DNA of 12,775 nucleotides from JBBDWJ01 sp040902925 (GTDB lineage: Bacteria; Acidobacteriota; Terriglobia; Bryobacterales; UBA6623). Positions 1-7,868 of the stretch are shown piece after piece (the stretch's first letter is position 1; each line of letters begins with the position of its first letter). The DNA is taken from positions 1 through 12,775 of the forward strand of contig JBBDWJ010000320.1 in NCBI GenBank assembly GCA_040902925.1, read 5' to 3'. Position numbers and translations under genes: made by a program. Below the pieces are notes generated by a model. It made no database searches and had not been told where the DNA came from. It worked only from the letters and a program-made list of their open reading frames with translations.

Positions 1-534
1 GATGATGACGGCTCCGTCATGGAGCGGCGAGGTGCGCTGAAACACGCTCACCAGCAGGTCCGACGAGAGGCGGGCATCGAGCGCCACTCCGCTTTGGATG
101 AATGTACGCAGGCCGGTTTCCCGTTCAATGACAATCAGAGCCCCGACCTTGCTCTGCGAAAGTTGCGTCGAAGAGAAGATCACGTCTTCGTATTCGTAAT
201 GGATCGCGCCGCTGGGGCGTTTTTTGCGCACGAATTCGAGCGCCAAATAGCGCAATGCCCGCCGGATTTCCGCCTGAAAAATGATGATCAGCGCGATGGC
301 AGTGTAGGGAGCGACGCTGCCGATGACGGACCGAATCGTGGCAAGCCCCAAAAATCCCGCGAACACGTACAGCGCGGTCACCATCAGCACCCCGACCAGA
401 ACCGGAGCCGCACGAGTGCCTCGAATGCTGTGGAGCAAACCGTAGAGCAGATAGGCAAGCAGCAGAATCTCGACCAAGGCTTTCAGCCAGGCCGTGGGAC
501 CGCCGCTCATAAGCCCGTCGAGTTCGGGAAACAT
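1..534 (-). CDS. cdaA: Diadenylate cyclase CdaA, partial (N-terminal 178 residues)
   Basis: Membrane-bound diadenylate cyclase, which makes the second messenger c-di-AMP from two ATP. Seen: three hydrophobic segments at about residues 16-34, 43-65 and 69-88, then the start of the DAC domain with YEYEDVIFSSTQLSQ and GALIVIERETGL, ending in LHDGAVII with the catalytic DGA motif at residues 173-175. The usual RHR motif lies beyond the window edge, so an intact active site cannot be confirmed. Three N-terminal helices followed by a DAC domain is the CdaA/DacA layout rather than DisA. The ATG at 532-534 is preceded by AGGAGG 13 bases upstream. The gene is divergent from the GH2 hydrolase across a 142-bp gap. 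In many bacteria cdaA is followed by cdaR and glmM; whether that holds here is not visible. Confidence 0.93.
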   Translation of the reverse strand, partial: MFPELDGLMSGGPTAWLKALVEILLLAYLLYGLLHSIRGTRAAPVLVGVLMVTALYVFAGFLGLATIRSVIGSVAPYTAIALIIIFQAEIRRALRYLALEFVRKKRPSGAIHYEYEDVIFSSTQLSQSKVGALIVIERETGLRTFIQSGVALDARLSSDLLVSVFQRTSPLHDGAVII

Positions 535-547
535 GGGCGCGATGATT

Positions 548-553
548 CCTCCT
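548..553 (-). promoter_or_regulatory. Ribosome binding site of cdaA
   Basis: A perfect AGGAGG on the minus strand, 13 bases before the ATG at 534. The spacing is slightly long but no other start codon lies closer, so it fixes the cdaA start. Confidence 0.6.
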
Positions 554-676
554 AAGTGTAACGAATTCAGAAACGTGGCGAGGGGTAAACGCTTTTGAGA
601 CGGCGCTGGACGGGGTGGCTGACCGCGCCGCGCCGCACGGCTCCACCTGCCTGAACCGGCTGTTACGCTAGTCAAC

Positions 677-3511
677 ATGACCCGACTGGTGTCCGTATGG
701 CTTGCTCTCCTCATCGGCTGTGCGCTGGGGTGCTCGAGCCCCGAAGCGGTGCCGGAAATTCCGCGGCCCGAGCATCCGCGGCCACAGTTCAGCCGCGCGG
801 ATTGGGTGACTCTGAACGGACCGTGGGAGTTTCGATTCGATGATCTTGACGAGGGTATTGCCGGCGAGTGGTGGAGCCCTAGCGCCGCGGGATTCGAACG
901 GAGCATCGTGGTTCCGTTCTGCTGGGAGAGCGAACTCTCCGGTATTCACGACACTGGCGGACATCAAATCGGCTGGTATCGCCGCCAAATCGAGGTCCCT
1001 GGCGGTTGGAGCGAACAGCGGGTGTGGCTGCGGTTTGAGGCTTCCGATTGGGAAACGGCGGTTTGGATCAACGGCGCGGAGGTCGGCCGCCACGAAGGCG
1101 GTTACACGCCGTTCGCGTTCGACGTAACCGATTTCGTGCAGCCCGGCCAAACCGCAACGTTGGTGGCGCGTGTTTTTGACCCCACAGACCGGCACCTGCC
1201 CACGGGCAAACAGGTCGCGCGCTGGTACACGTTCACCAGCGGGATCTGGCAAACGGTCTGGCTCGAGGCGCGGCCGGCCGTACACGTGGCGCGCTTTTCG
1301 CTCGTGCCGGAGAATCGGGGAGGTTCCTGGTCCCTGCGCGTGTCGGTGGAAGCCGCCGGCACTGACGGCACCGCTCAGGTTCGCGTTTCTTCGCCGGATT
1401 CGTCGGTGGCGGAGCAGAGCGGCAGCGTCAACCTGAGTGGCGGCAGCGGGCGCTTCGAAACGGAGCTGGCGGTCAGTAATCCCCGCCTGTGGAGTCCTGA
1501 CGATCCCCACCTTTATGACTTGCAAATCGAGCTTTCCGGTTCAGCGGGCAAACCGGATCGCGTGGAGACTTACTTTGGGTTGCGAACGATTGGGCGGGGC
1601 AGATACGGGAACGCGGAGCACGAATCGGTGCTGCTCAACGGCAAACCGGTGTATCTGCGCGGTGCGCTCGATCAATCCTTCAACCCGCGCGGCGTCTACA
1701 CGGCCCCGACCGATGAATTCCTGAAACGCGATATGGAGCTGACCAAGGCGGCCGGGCTGAACTTTCTGCGCATTCACATCAAGCCCGACGAGCCGCGGCG
1801 GCTTTACTGGGCCGACAAGCTCGGTGTTCTGATCATGGAAGATATGCCGAACACGTGGGAGCAAAGTGAACGCGCTCGGCGGGCCTGGGAGGCTACGATG
1901 CGCGGCGTGATCGACCGCGACCGCAATCACCCCTCGATCTTCGCCTGGTGCCTGTTCAACGAGACCTGGGGGCTCGGTTCCGGCCGCGACTATGGCCAGG
2001 ATTTCCGGCAGGACACCGGCACGCAGCAGTGGGTGCTAGCGATGTGGCGCGAGGTGAAGGAGCGGATCGACCCCTCGCGGCTCGTCGAAGACAACTCGCC
2101 CGACAAACGCGACCACGTCAAAACCGATCTCAACTCCTGGCACTTCTACATCGATGATTACGAGCGGTCGAGAGCCCACATCGAAGAAGTCGTGGCGAAT
2201 ACGAAGCCCGGTTCCGCTTTCAACTACGTCGAGGGGTTCGAGCAGGATACGGCGCCTTTGATCAACTCCGAGTACGGAGCGGTTTCGGCCGGCGGCGGCG
2301 ACCGCGACATCTCTTGGGGCTTTCGCTACCTCACCACCCAATTGCGGCGGCACGAGAAGATCCAAGGCTACATCTACACCGAGCTTTCAGATATCGAGTT
2401 CGAGCACAACGGCATCTACAACTACGACCGCTCGGCGAAAGAATTCGGTTACGACGCTTTCGCGCCCGGCATGACGGTTGCCGATTTGCAGGGCGAGGAT
2501 TTCGTGGGGTTCGACGCGCCGCCCGTGATTGAGGCCGAGCCCGGCGGCGTCGTCGAGGTGCCGGTTTTCGTGAGTCATTTCTCCGGCCGCGAGGAGCCGC
2601 CGACGCTCAACGCCTGGCTGGCGGCGGTCAACGACCAGGGCGGCGAGATCAATATGCAGGCCGCGCCAAAGCCGGTCCGCTGGGAGCGGTATCGCGTCGT
2701 CGAGCAAGAGCCTATCCGCATGAGCGTGCCTGATCTGCGTAATCTCAGCGGCGCGATTGTGTTCGAACTAGTGGACGGCGACGGCAAGCGTATCGCCGCG
2801 AATTTCGTGAACATCGTGGTGCGGCCGGCGGAACAGCAAGGAGCGCAAGGCGCGTCGAGCCCGCGCACTGAGCTGCTTGACGCGCGGCGCATGGCCCTGC
2901 GCACGGCGGCGGATGAGTTTGCGGCCGTACCCTGGAAGGGCTTGGGACCGAACTATCTCGGCCGGCGCGGCAAGTTTTGGGGCCAGGGGGCGGGCACCGT
3001 GGAGTATCGTTTTGACGTCCCCGCAGCGGTGCTCGCGGCCGGCCCGGTCAAGCTGGAATTTCTCGCGGAGCTGGCAACCAAGGCAGGCGCCGAGAAGCTC
3101 GACTGGCCGATTCGCCGCATGGACATCGACTATCCCCAGACCGACGTTCACAAGTACTCCGGCATCGTGCAGGTGAACATCGGCGGCGTAAACGTCGATC
3201 CTATCGATCTACCGGACGATCCGGCGGACGCCCGCGGCGTGCTTTCTCACCAGGCCTATTTCCATCACGGCAGCTACGGATTTTTCGCGCGCCGTGAGCT
3301 GGACCTATCGGCCTATCCCGGGCTGGTCGAGCGTTTGCGTCGCAACCCGACTTTGCGTGTGATTCTGACGATCGCCGAGGGCGATGGGGCGCACGGGCTG
3401 AGTGTGTACGGCGAGAGAACCGGCCGCTATCCGCTGGACCCGACCGTAATTGTCGAAACCAGCGAGGCGATCGAGCGGACCGAGCCGGATACGGAAGGTG
3501 TGGCCCGCTAG
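677..3511 (+). CDS. Glycoside hydrolase family 2 lipoprotein (beta-galactosidase/beta-glucuronidase-like)
   Basis: Retaining exo-beta-glycosidase of family GH2, probably anchored to the cell envelope as a lipoprotein. Seen: a short hydrophobic N-terminus with two overlapping lipobox candidates (LIGC with Cys15, ALGC with Cys19). A jelly-roll sugar-binding domain spans about residues 35-195 (LNGPWEFRF, VWINGAEVGRHEGGYTPF). An Ig-like linker domain runs to about 305, starting the barrel after FGLRTI at 300. The TIM barrel carries the acid/base in FNETW (Glu429) and the nucleophile in INSEYGA (Glu532). About 340 further residues after the barrel form C-terminal beta-rich regions, making the 944-residue protein longer than a minimal GH2. 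Known for the family: substrates include beta-galactosides, beta-glucuronides and beta-mannosides; which one applies cannot be read here. Its neighbour cdaA is divergent and not obviously related. A galactokinase lies 9 kb downstream, which makes a galactoside substrate possible but unproven. No clear Shine-Dalgarno site precedes the ATG. Confidence 0.92.
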   Translation: MTRLVSVWLALLIGCALGCSSPEAVPEIPRPEHPRPQFSRADWVTLNGPWEFRFDDLDEGIAGEWWSPSAAGFERSIVVPFCWESELSGIHDTGGHQIGWYRRQIEVPGGWSEQRVWLRFEASDWETAVWINGAEVGRHEGGYTPFAFDVTDFVQPGQTATLVARVFDPTDRHLPTGKQVARWYTFTSGIWQTVWLEARPAVHVARFSLVPENRGGSWSLRVSVEAAGTDGTAQVRVSSPDSSVAEQSGSVNLSGGSGRFETELAVSNPRLWSPDDPHLYDLQIELSGSAGKPDRVETYFGLRTIGRGRYGNAEHESVLLNGKPVYLRGALDQSFNPRGVYTAPTDEFLKRDMELTKAAGLNFLRIHIKPDEPRRLYWADKLGVLIMEDMPNTWEQSERARRAWEATMRGVIDRDRNHPSIFAWCLFNETWGLGSGRDYGQDFRQDTGTQQWVLAMWREVKERIDPSRLVEDNSPDKRDHVKTDLNSWHFYIDDYERSRAHIEEVVANTKPGSAFNYVEGFEQDTAPLINSEYGAVSAGGGDRDISWGFRYLTTQLRRHEKIQGYIYTELSDIEFEHNGIYNYDRSAKEFGYDAFAPGMTVADLQGEDFVGFDAPPVIEAEPGGVVEVPVFVSHFSGREEPPTLNAWLAAVNDQGGEINMQAAPKPVRWERYRVVEQEPIRMSVPDLRNLSGAIVFELVDGDGKRIAANFVNIVVRPAEQQGAQGASSPRTELLDARRMALRTAADEFAAVPWKGLGPNYLGRRGKFWGQGAGTVEYRFDVPAAVLAAGPVKLEFLAELATKAGAEKLDWPIRRMDIDYPQTDVHKYSGIVQVNIGGVNVDPIDLPDDPADARGVLSHQAYFHHGSYGFFARRELDLSAYPGLVERLRRNPTLRVILTIAEGDGAHGLSVYGERTGRYPLDPTVIVETSEAIERTEPDTEGVAR

Positions 3512-3590
3512 GAATCCGTCACAACCGGGCCAGTATCATAAAATCAACGATATACGAGCGGGAACGCCCGAAATATTTGGAGCCGCGTGC

Positions 3591-3614
3591 TACCCTCCAA
3601 CCAGAGGAAGGGTA
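3591..3614. repeat. Small hairpin, possible 3' end structure
   Basis: TACCCTCC at 3591-3598 pairs with GGAAGGGTA at 3606-3614 with one bulged A and a 7-base loop. It lies 80 bases after the GH2 stop. There is no T run after it on either strand, so it is not a classic intrinsic terminator. Confidence 0.35.
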
Positions 3615-3690
3615 ATCTGGACCGGCCCGCGCAAACGCCGAGGGCGGGCGACTGAGAGCCCATAGGCAAAAATATGGCGGGCCCCGAGAA

Positions 3691-3710
3691 CTGAAACCCA
3701 ATGTTTTCAG
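3691..3710. repeat. Small hairpin in gene-free stretch
   Basis: CTGAAA at 3691-3696 pairs with TTTCAG at 3705-3710 around an 8-base loop. The stem is A/T-rich and lacks a following T run. It may be a weak transcript-end structure for either convergent gene or chance. Confidence 0.25.
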
Positions 3711-3850
3711 TACCGAAGCCAGGAAAAACATCGGCAAAACCGCTCAAAACTGCTCACCCCGAGCGGCACCCAAGCAACGGCGAAGTCGCCCTGGCCTGGG
3801 CTGATGGCGCGGGAGATCTTCCTGGTGCGCGATAAGCGTATCGCCGGGCG

Positions 3851-5638
3851 TCACTCCACGAGCGTCGCTTTGAGAATGCGCGTTTCCACCGTGATCGCGT
3901 CGAGCAGATCGTCGCCCGAGACGAGACGTCCAAAGTTTGTATGACGCCCACCCGCGAGGGGCAGCGGCGTAAGACAAACAAAAAACCGGCTGCCTACTGA
4001 GTCGCCTTTTACGCCGTCAAGTCCGATGCTGCCGCGGAGAAATGGCTGGCCGTTGATTTCCGGCAGCCAGACGCGCTCCGGGCCGGCTGCCGCTTCCCCC
4101 GCGGACGGTTCGAATGTGAAATCACGCCCCGGCGTCACCTCCAGAAAACGTTGGCCGTCAAGCCGCCCGGCCGCGACGAGCTCGACAAAGTTTTCCGCGG
4201 TCAGCGCGGCGTTTCGATAATCGAGAGCGATCTCCATGATGCCGGCGCTGGTTTCCAACCGGACGCGGTGGCCCAACGTACGCGCGATGCGCTGGTAATC
4301 CTGCGATTCGCGGCGCGTTTCAGCGGGATCGGCGTTTGCGCCGCCGCCTTCGCGATCGAGAGCCGCCGAGCGTAAGGCCGCGTCGGAGGACGCCAGCGCT
4401 GCCGTCAAATACTCATCCAAGTCGGGGGCCCCGCGCTCTTTCAGCGCCCGTAGGATGGCAGGCCTTGCAGCGCGAATTTCCGGGGTCGAATCGTTCCACA
4501 TCGTTCGAAGCAAATCCAGCGCTTGAGGAGCGCGCGAGAGGCTGAGCGCGGCAGCAACTGCTTGCACTCCCTGCGGCGAGCGATAGCTCTGCGGCAGCGG
4601 CGATAGCCCTTCCATCCAACCGGCCTCATCGCCGGCCAGTGCGGCCAGCGCCGCCTCGGCTTCGTAGGAGACGATCGAGGCGCGAAACCGCAGCGGTTCG
4701 AGAATTTGCGTCGCGCGGCGGTCGCCGAGCTTTGCCATCGCACGAATGCTTGCGGCAATGACGTTCTCATTGCGGTCGCGAAGAGATTCAACGAGGACTT
4801 CCAGCGTTCCCGGATGGCCCAGCGCGCCGAGCGAACCCAATGCCGCCATGCGGACTTTCGCGTCCGGGTCGCTCGACATGCGAACCAGCGTCTCGACCAC
4901 CTCGGCGGAGGGGGATGCCCGGCCCAGGCCGGTGACGGCTTCGAGGCGCACGAGAACTTCGCGGTCCTTGGTGAGGTTCAGAAACGAGCGGCTGATGCCG
5001 TCGTCCACCGCGGAGGTGAGCGCATTGAGCGCCAGCGCCGCGGCCCAGCGATTGTCTTGGTCGTCGGACTTGAGCCGCTCTTGGATCCAAGGCGTCAATT
5101 CCACCGCGCGAAGCCGGACAAGCGCCGTCAGCGTAACCGGGTGGGGAGCGGCGGTTTGGGTCAAACGCTCGGCAAGATCCGCGAATCCGAGCCTGCCGAG
5201 CGCCTCGACGGCGTTGGCCACGACGGCCCGTTCGTCGTCTTCGAGCAAAGGCAGCAGCGCGTCGGCGGCTTCACGGTGCGGCTGGCGGCCGACGCCGGCC
5301 AGGGCCTCGGCGTCTTCCATCACGCCGATGGCGAATGCCGCCGCGGCGCGAACGCTCGGCGCGTGATCGTTCAAGGCGTCGAGCAGATGCGGCAGCGTCG
5401 CGGGATCGCCGATCCGGCCCAGCGCCAGGTAAGCCCGTGCCCGCTGCTCAGCGATCGTTACCTCAAGTTGAGAGAGAAGCCATTCGTCGACAATCCGGCG
5501 ATCCTCGCGCTCGAGAAAATCACCCTCAACGCGGTGTGTAGGGCGCGTCAGAAGGAGATACCCCGCCGCCAGCGCCAGCAGCGCCATGCAAACGATGGTG
5601 AGTTTGGCTTCGTGCCGTTTGACGAGCTCGACCTGCAA
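3851..5638 (-). CDS. Membrane-anchored HEAT-repeat protein with degenerate cyclophilin-like domain
   Basis: Likely envelope or periplasmic scaffold protein; the role is unknown. Seen: an N-terminal hydrophobic anchor at about residues 13-31 and about eight alpha-helical HEAT/PBS-type repeats over residues 60-345, for example ARAYLALGRIGDPATLPHLL and VRMAALGSLGALGHPGTLEV. A helical linker follows. A C-terminal cyclophilin-type fold spans about 455-595 (AGIMEIALDYRNAALTAENF, NGQPFLRGSIGLD, SVGSRFFVCL, GGRHTNFGRLVSG). In active cyclophilins the FHRV motif holds the catalytic Arg; here it reads FLEV (498-501). GSQFF reads GSRFF (549-553), while the His of HTNFG (566) is kept. Prolyl isomerase activity is therefore doubtful, and the domain may only bind. 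The start chosen is TTG at 5638, with AGGA 7 bases upstream; the alternative ATG at 5587 would cut into the anchor and has no ribosome binding site. HEAT-plus-cyclophilin proteins are known from several Gram-negative phyla. Confidence 0.88.
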   Translation of the reverse strand: MQVELVKRHEAKLTIVCMALLALAAGYLLLTRPTHRVEGDFLEREDRRIVDEWLLSQLEVTIAEQRARAYLALGRIGDPATLPHLLDALNDHAPSVRAAAAFAIGVMEDAEALAGVGRQPHREAADALLPLLEDDERAVVANAVEALGRLGFADLAERLTQTAAPHPVTLTALVRLRAVELTPWIQERLKSDDQDNRWAAALALNALTSAVDDGISRSFLNLTKDREVLVRLEAVTGLGRASPSAEVVETLVRMSSDPDAKVRMAALGSLGALGHPGTLEVLVESLRDRNENVIAASIRAMAKLGDRRATQILEPLRFRASIVSYEAEAALAALAGDEAGWMEGLSPLPQSYRSPQGVQAVAAALSLSRAPQALDLLRTMWNDSTPEIRAARPAILRALKERGAPDLDEYLTAALASSDAALRSAALDREGGGANADPAETRRESQDYQRIARTLGHRVRLETSAGIMEIALDYRNAALTAENFVELVAAGRLDGQRFLEVTPGRDFTFEPSAGEAAAGPERVWLPEINGQPFLRGSIGLDGVKGDSVGSRFFVCLTPLPLAGGRHTNFGRLVSGDDLLDAITVETRILKATLVE

Positions 5639-5645
5639 ATCGCAA

Positions 5646-5649
5646 TCCT
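5646..5649 (-). promoter_or_regulatory. Ribosome binding site supporting the TTG start of the HEAT/cyclophilin gene
   Basis: AGGA on the minus strand, 7 bases before TTG at 5636-5638. The downstream ATG at 5585-5587 lacks any purine-rich site, so the TTG start is preferred; it also keeps the basic residues before the membrane anchor. Confidence 0.5.
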
Positions 5650-5728
5650 ATCAGACGGCTCGCGCCGGGCGTGTAGCCTTCCTGCCTCTGCGAGTGTCGA
5701 TGATAAATAATAGTGTTGTGAGATCACG

Positions 5729-6010
5729 ATGCCGGCAATAGACCGCAAACAGATTGCCCAAGATTGGAAACAGCGTGGTTTCAGTTGTGAACTGTGGACC
5801 GACCCACCGGGGCAGCGCTGGGAGGACTTCCAGCACGCCACCGACGAGTTGGTCACGGTGCTCGAAGGCGACGTGGAGTTCGAGATCGAGGGGACGGTCC
5901 ATCACCCTCAGGCCGGGGACGAATTGCTGATTCCCGCCGGAGCCCTTCATTCGGCGCGAAACATCGGTAGCACGACCACGCGTTGGCTCTACGGCTATAG
6001 GCGTTCCTGA
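5729..6010 (+). CDS. Small single-domain cupin protein
   Basis: A 93-residue protein with one cupin beta-barrel. Seen: HATDELVTVLEGDVEFEIEG (His36, Glu40, Gly47) as motif 1, and AGDELLIPAGALHSARN (His74) as motif 2. The first His of the usual HxH pair is missing, so three metal-ligand positions rather than four are visible. Such small cupins bind metal and small ligands, and their reactions are diverse; no specific activity can be given. It starts 90 bp from the divergent HEAT/cyclophilin gene, and the gap contains a conspicuous AT-rich box (GATAAATAAT at 5702-5711) that could serve as the -10 region for this gene. The next gene on the same strand begins 85 bp downstream, so co-transcription with the phosphoesterase is possible. 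Confidence 0.85.
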   Translation: MPAIDRKQIAQDWKQRGFSCELWTDPPGQRWEDFQHATDELVTVLEGDVEFEIEGTVHHPQAGDELLIPAGALHSARNIGSTTTRWLYGYRRS

Positions 6011-6018
6011 AGCCTTTC

Positions 6019-6060
6019 CGGCGGCGGATTTCCATCCCTGCCGGTCCACCTTCGCCGCCG
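6019..6060. repeat. GC-rich inverted repeat after the cupin gene
   Basis: CGGCGGCG at 6019-6026 and CGCCGCCG at 6053-6060 are exact inverted copies separated by 26 bases. It lies just after the cupin stop and before the phosphoesterase. The loop is long and no T run follows, so terminator function is only a possibility. Confidence 0.25.
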
Positions 6061-6095
6061 TCTTCGCTAAGAACGTTCACCGATCACAGTGGGTT

Positions 6096-6686
6096 ATGAA
6101 AGTCCTCATCTGCTCCGACATCCACAATGACCTGCGCCGTCTCGAGGCGCTCGCGAAGACTCCGGCCGATTTGTACATCTCCGCCGGAGACCTGGTGAGT
6201 TGGGAGCGCGGCCTTCCTGAATGCGGGCGGATTCTCGAGCCGCTCGGGGAGAAACTTTGGGTGTTACCCGGTAATCACGAGACAGCGGCGCAGATCAGTT
6301 CGTTCTGCGAGCAATTCGGGTTCCGCGACTTCCACGGCAAAAGCTTTGAAGCCGGCGGACGCCATTTCGCTGGGCTCGGCTATTCGAGCCCGACGCCGTT
6401 CAACACGCCGGGCGAATACTCCGAAGACGAGTTGACGCAACACCTGTCGAAGTTTGCCGCTCTGAAGCCGCTGGTGCTGGTTTGCCACGCCCCGCCGCTC
6501 GACACGCCGCTGGATGACGGCGGCGGTGGGCACTTCGGCAGCCGCGCCGTGCGTGCGTTTATCGAGGAGCACGGGCCGGAACATTTCTTCTGTGGGCACA
6601 TCCACGAGGCGGCGGGGCGCTCGACGACCTTGGGCAAGACCGCGGCTCGCAACGTGGGCAAGCAGGGCTACGTCTTGGACCTTTGA
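6096..6686 (+). CDS. Calcineurin-like metallophosphoesterase
   Basis: Cytoplasmic binuclear-metal phosphoesterase of the calcineurin-like superfamily, hydrolysing a phosphomono- or diester; the substrate is unknown. Seen: every signature block is present in order. These are SDIHND (Asp8, His10), AGDLVS (Asp32), PGNHET (Asn60, His61), VCHAPP (His131) and CGHIHEA (His168, His170). The length of 196 residues is normal for the small bacterial members that resemble the YfcE or Icc-like branches. There is no signal peptide. The start ATG gives the beta-strand plus SDIH at the expected distance. It is followed within 70 bp by the methyltransferase-like gene on the same strand, suggesting co-transcription but no obvious shared pathway. 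Confidence 0.92.
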   Translation: MKVLICSDIHNDLRRLEALAKTPADLYISAGDLVSWERGLPECGRILEPLGEKLWVLPGNHETAAQISSFCEQFGFRDFHGKSFEAGGRHFAGLGYSSPTPFNTPGEYSEDELTQHLSKFAALKPLVLVCHAPPLDTPLDDGGGGHFGSRAVRAFIEEHGPEHFFCGHIHEAAGRSTTLGKTAARNVGKQGYVLDL

Positions 6687-6734
6687 GCCACCGGCCGATT
6701 GTCGCATCGAACCGCTTCGCCGGACGAGCGGCCT

Positions 6735-6738
6735 GGAG
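6735..6738 (+). promoter_or_regulatory. Ribosome binding site supporting a TTG start at 6750
   Basis: GGAG lies 11 bases before TTG at 6750-6752. The alternative upstream TTG at 6699 has no purine-rich site in front and would add 17 residues rich in Arg, Pro and Ser that look non-coding. Confidence 0.4.
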
Positions 6739-6749
6739 TAGACTCAACA

Positions 6750-7868
6750 TTGGAGCGGGAAGAAATCGTCGAGCGCATTCTCGAAATAGCGCCCGGCCTC
6801 CATACCGCCACGACATTCCCTACAAAAGTGTTACGCGCCATCGCGCGGCGTCTGGCCCAGCGTTCGGTCCGCCACTCGGCGGAGACTGGCTCGGGCGCAA
6901 GCACGCTGCTGTTTTCCCAGTTCTCGGAAGACCACACCGTTTTCGCCGACGACGCCGGCAGCGGCAGCGTTCGCAACGTCGAGTCCTCGGCGCTTCTGCG
7001 GCCTGGCGTGGTGCAATTCGTCGAGGGGCCAACGCAGCGAACGCTGCCGTCGCACCATTTCTCGAACAGACTTGACGCCGTATTGCTGGACGGGCCCCAC
7101 GCGTACCCCTTCCCCGAGCTTGAATACTATTTCCTCTACCCGCACCTTGATACCGGCGCGCTGTTGATCGTCGATGACATCCAGATCCGCGGCGTCCACA
7201 ACCTGTTCGAATTCCTGCGGCGCGACCGCATGTTTCGCCTCGATGAGGTTGTCCACACCACGGCCTTCTTCACGCGCACGGACGCGCCCACGTTTTCACC
7301 GGCCGCGGACGGCTGGTGGGAGCAGGAATATAACCGCAGGCCGCTGCTGCGCTACGTCTGGCGGGAACGCCTGAAATCGTTGCTGCCCCCGGGGCTGCGC
7401 GCTGGTCTTTCGCGCATCAAGCGCGGCGTATCGCAGCACGTCATCCACCCCGGATGCGAAATCCGCATCGTGCGGCCCAACGCTGAAGAAGTAGGGGCAA
7501 CCGGAACGGTCCAGGGGACGGCAATGTTGGCGTCAAACGTCAGCCTGTGGGTGCTCGTGCGGCGCGCCGACAGCGTGGGCTGGTGGCCGCAAGCAGGGCC
7601 CGTTCCGATTTCCGATGGCCGCTGGTCGGCGAACGTTTCCTACGGCGAGCCGCGCGATTGCGGCCACGCCTTCGAAATCCGCGTGCTCGCGGTAGGGCCC
7701 GCCACCACGAACGAATGGCTGCGCTGGTTGGATCGAGCGAAAGCGACGGGAAGCTGGCCGCCGGTTGCGCTGCCGGCGCCGGAGTTCATCTATGCGGAGA
7801 GCCTCGCACGCGTCATGAAATCCCAGCGCGGCGTTTCAAGGGGGGACGACTCTGCGCTAGGCGCTTAG
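6750..7868 (+). CDS. SAM-dependent methyltransferase-like protein with C-terminal beta-rich domain
   Basis: Probable class I methyltransferase of the type seen in glycan- or secondary-metabolite-related proteins; the substrate is unknown. Seen (numbered from the TTG at 6750): the nucleotide-binding loop ETGSGASTLLF at 45-55, LDAVLLDGPHAYPFPE around 108-122 with Asp114, and LLIVDDIQIRGVHNL with Asp142/Asp143. Together these form the Rossmann-like core in residues 1-225. From about 238 to 330 there is a separate beta-rich module (GTVQGTAMLASNVSLWVLVR, WWPQAGPVPISDGRW, FEIRVLAV) that resembles small surface or carbohydrate-associated beta-sandwiches. The pairing suggests action on a polymer or glycoconjugate, which is inference. 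An alternative start at 6699 gives 389 residues. The stop overlaps the end of the opposite-strand small gene by 12 bp. Confidence 0.75.
   Translation: MEREEIVERILEIAPGLHTATTFPTKVLRAIARRLAQRSVRHSAETGSGASTLLFSQFSEDHTVFADDAGSGSVRNVESSALLRPGVVQFVEGPTQRTLPSHHFSNRLDAVLLDGPHAYPFPELEYYFLYPHLDTGALLIVDDIQIRGVHNLFEFLRRDRMFRLDEVVHTTAFFTRTDAPTFSPAADGWWEQEYNRRPLLRYVWRERLKSLLPPGLRAGLSRIKRGVSQHVIHPGCEIRIVRPNAEEVGATGTVQGTAMLASNVSLWVLVRRADSVGWWPQAGPVPISDGRWSANVSYGEPRDCGHAFEIRVLAVGPATTNEWLRWLDRAKATGSWPPVALPAPEFIYAESLARVMKSQRGVSRGDDSALGA

Larger units (their letters stand above)
3512..3850. other. Gene-free stretch between convergent genes
   Basis: A 339-bp stretch between the stops of the GH2 gene (plus) and the HEAT/cyclophilin gene (minus). 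The short open frames here give compositionally odd peptides with no recognisable motif and no ribosome binding site. It is richer in A and T around 3530-3580 and 3660-3740 than the flanking genes. It holds two small hairpins (listed separately) and otherwise nothing I can identify. Confidence 0.6.

Noticed and set aside
125..646. 173-residue minus-strand open frame overlapping cdaA
   Set aside because: A different frame of the same strand reads as CdaA with membrane helices and the DGA motif; this one is Arg/His-rich noise.
668..1525. 285-residue minus-strand open frame
   Set aside because: It lies antisense to the GH2 gene, whose domains and catalytic residues are unmistakable.
3519..3747. 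Short minus-strand open frames in the gene-free stretch
   Set aside because: No ribosome binding site, no motif, and composition unlike the neighbouring genes.
4706..5710. 334-residue plus-strand open frame
   Set aside because: It is antisense to the HEAT-repeat gene, with Arg/Gln/His-rich shadow composition and no motif.
5714..5725. TGTGA-TCAC near-palindrome before the cupin gene, reminiscent of a CRP site
   Set aside because: The two halves are separated by 2 bases instead of 6, so it does not fit the CRP pattern.
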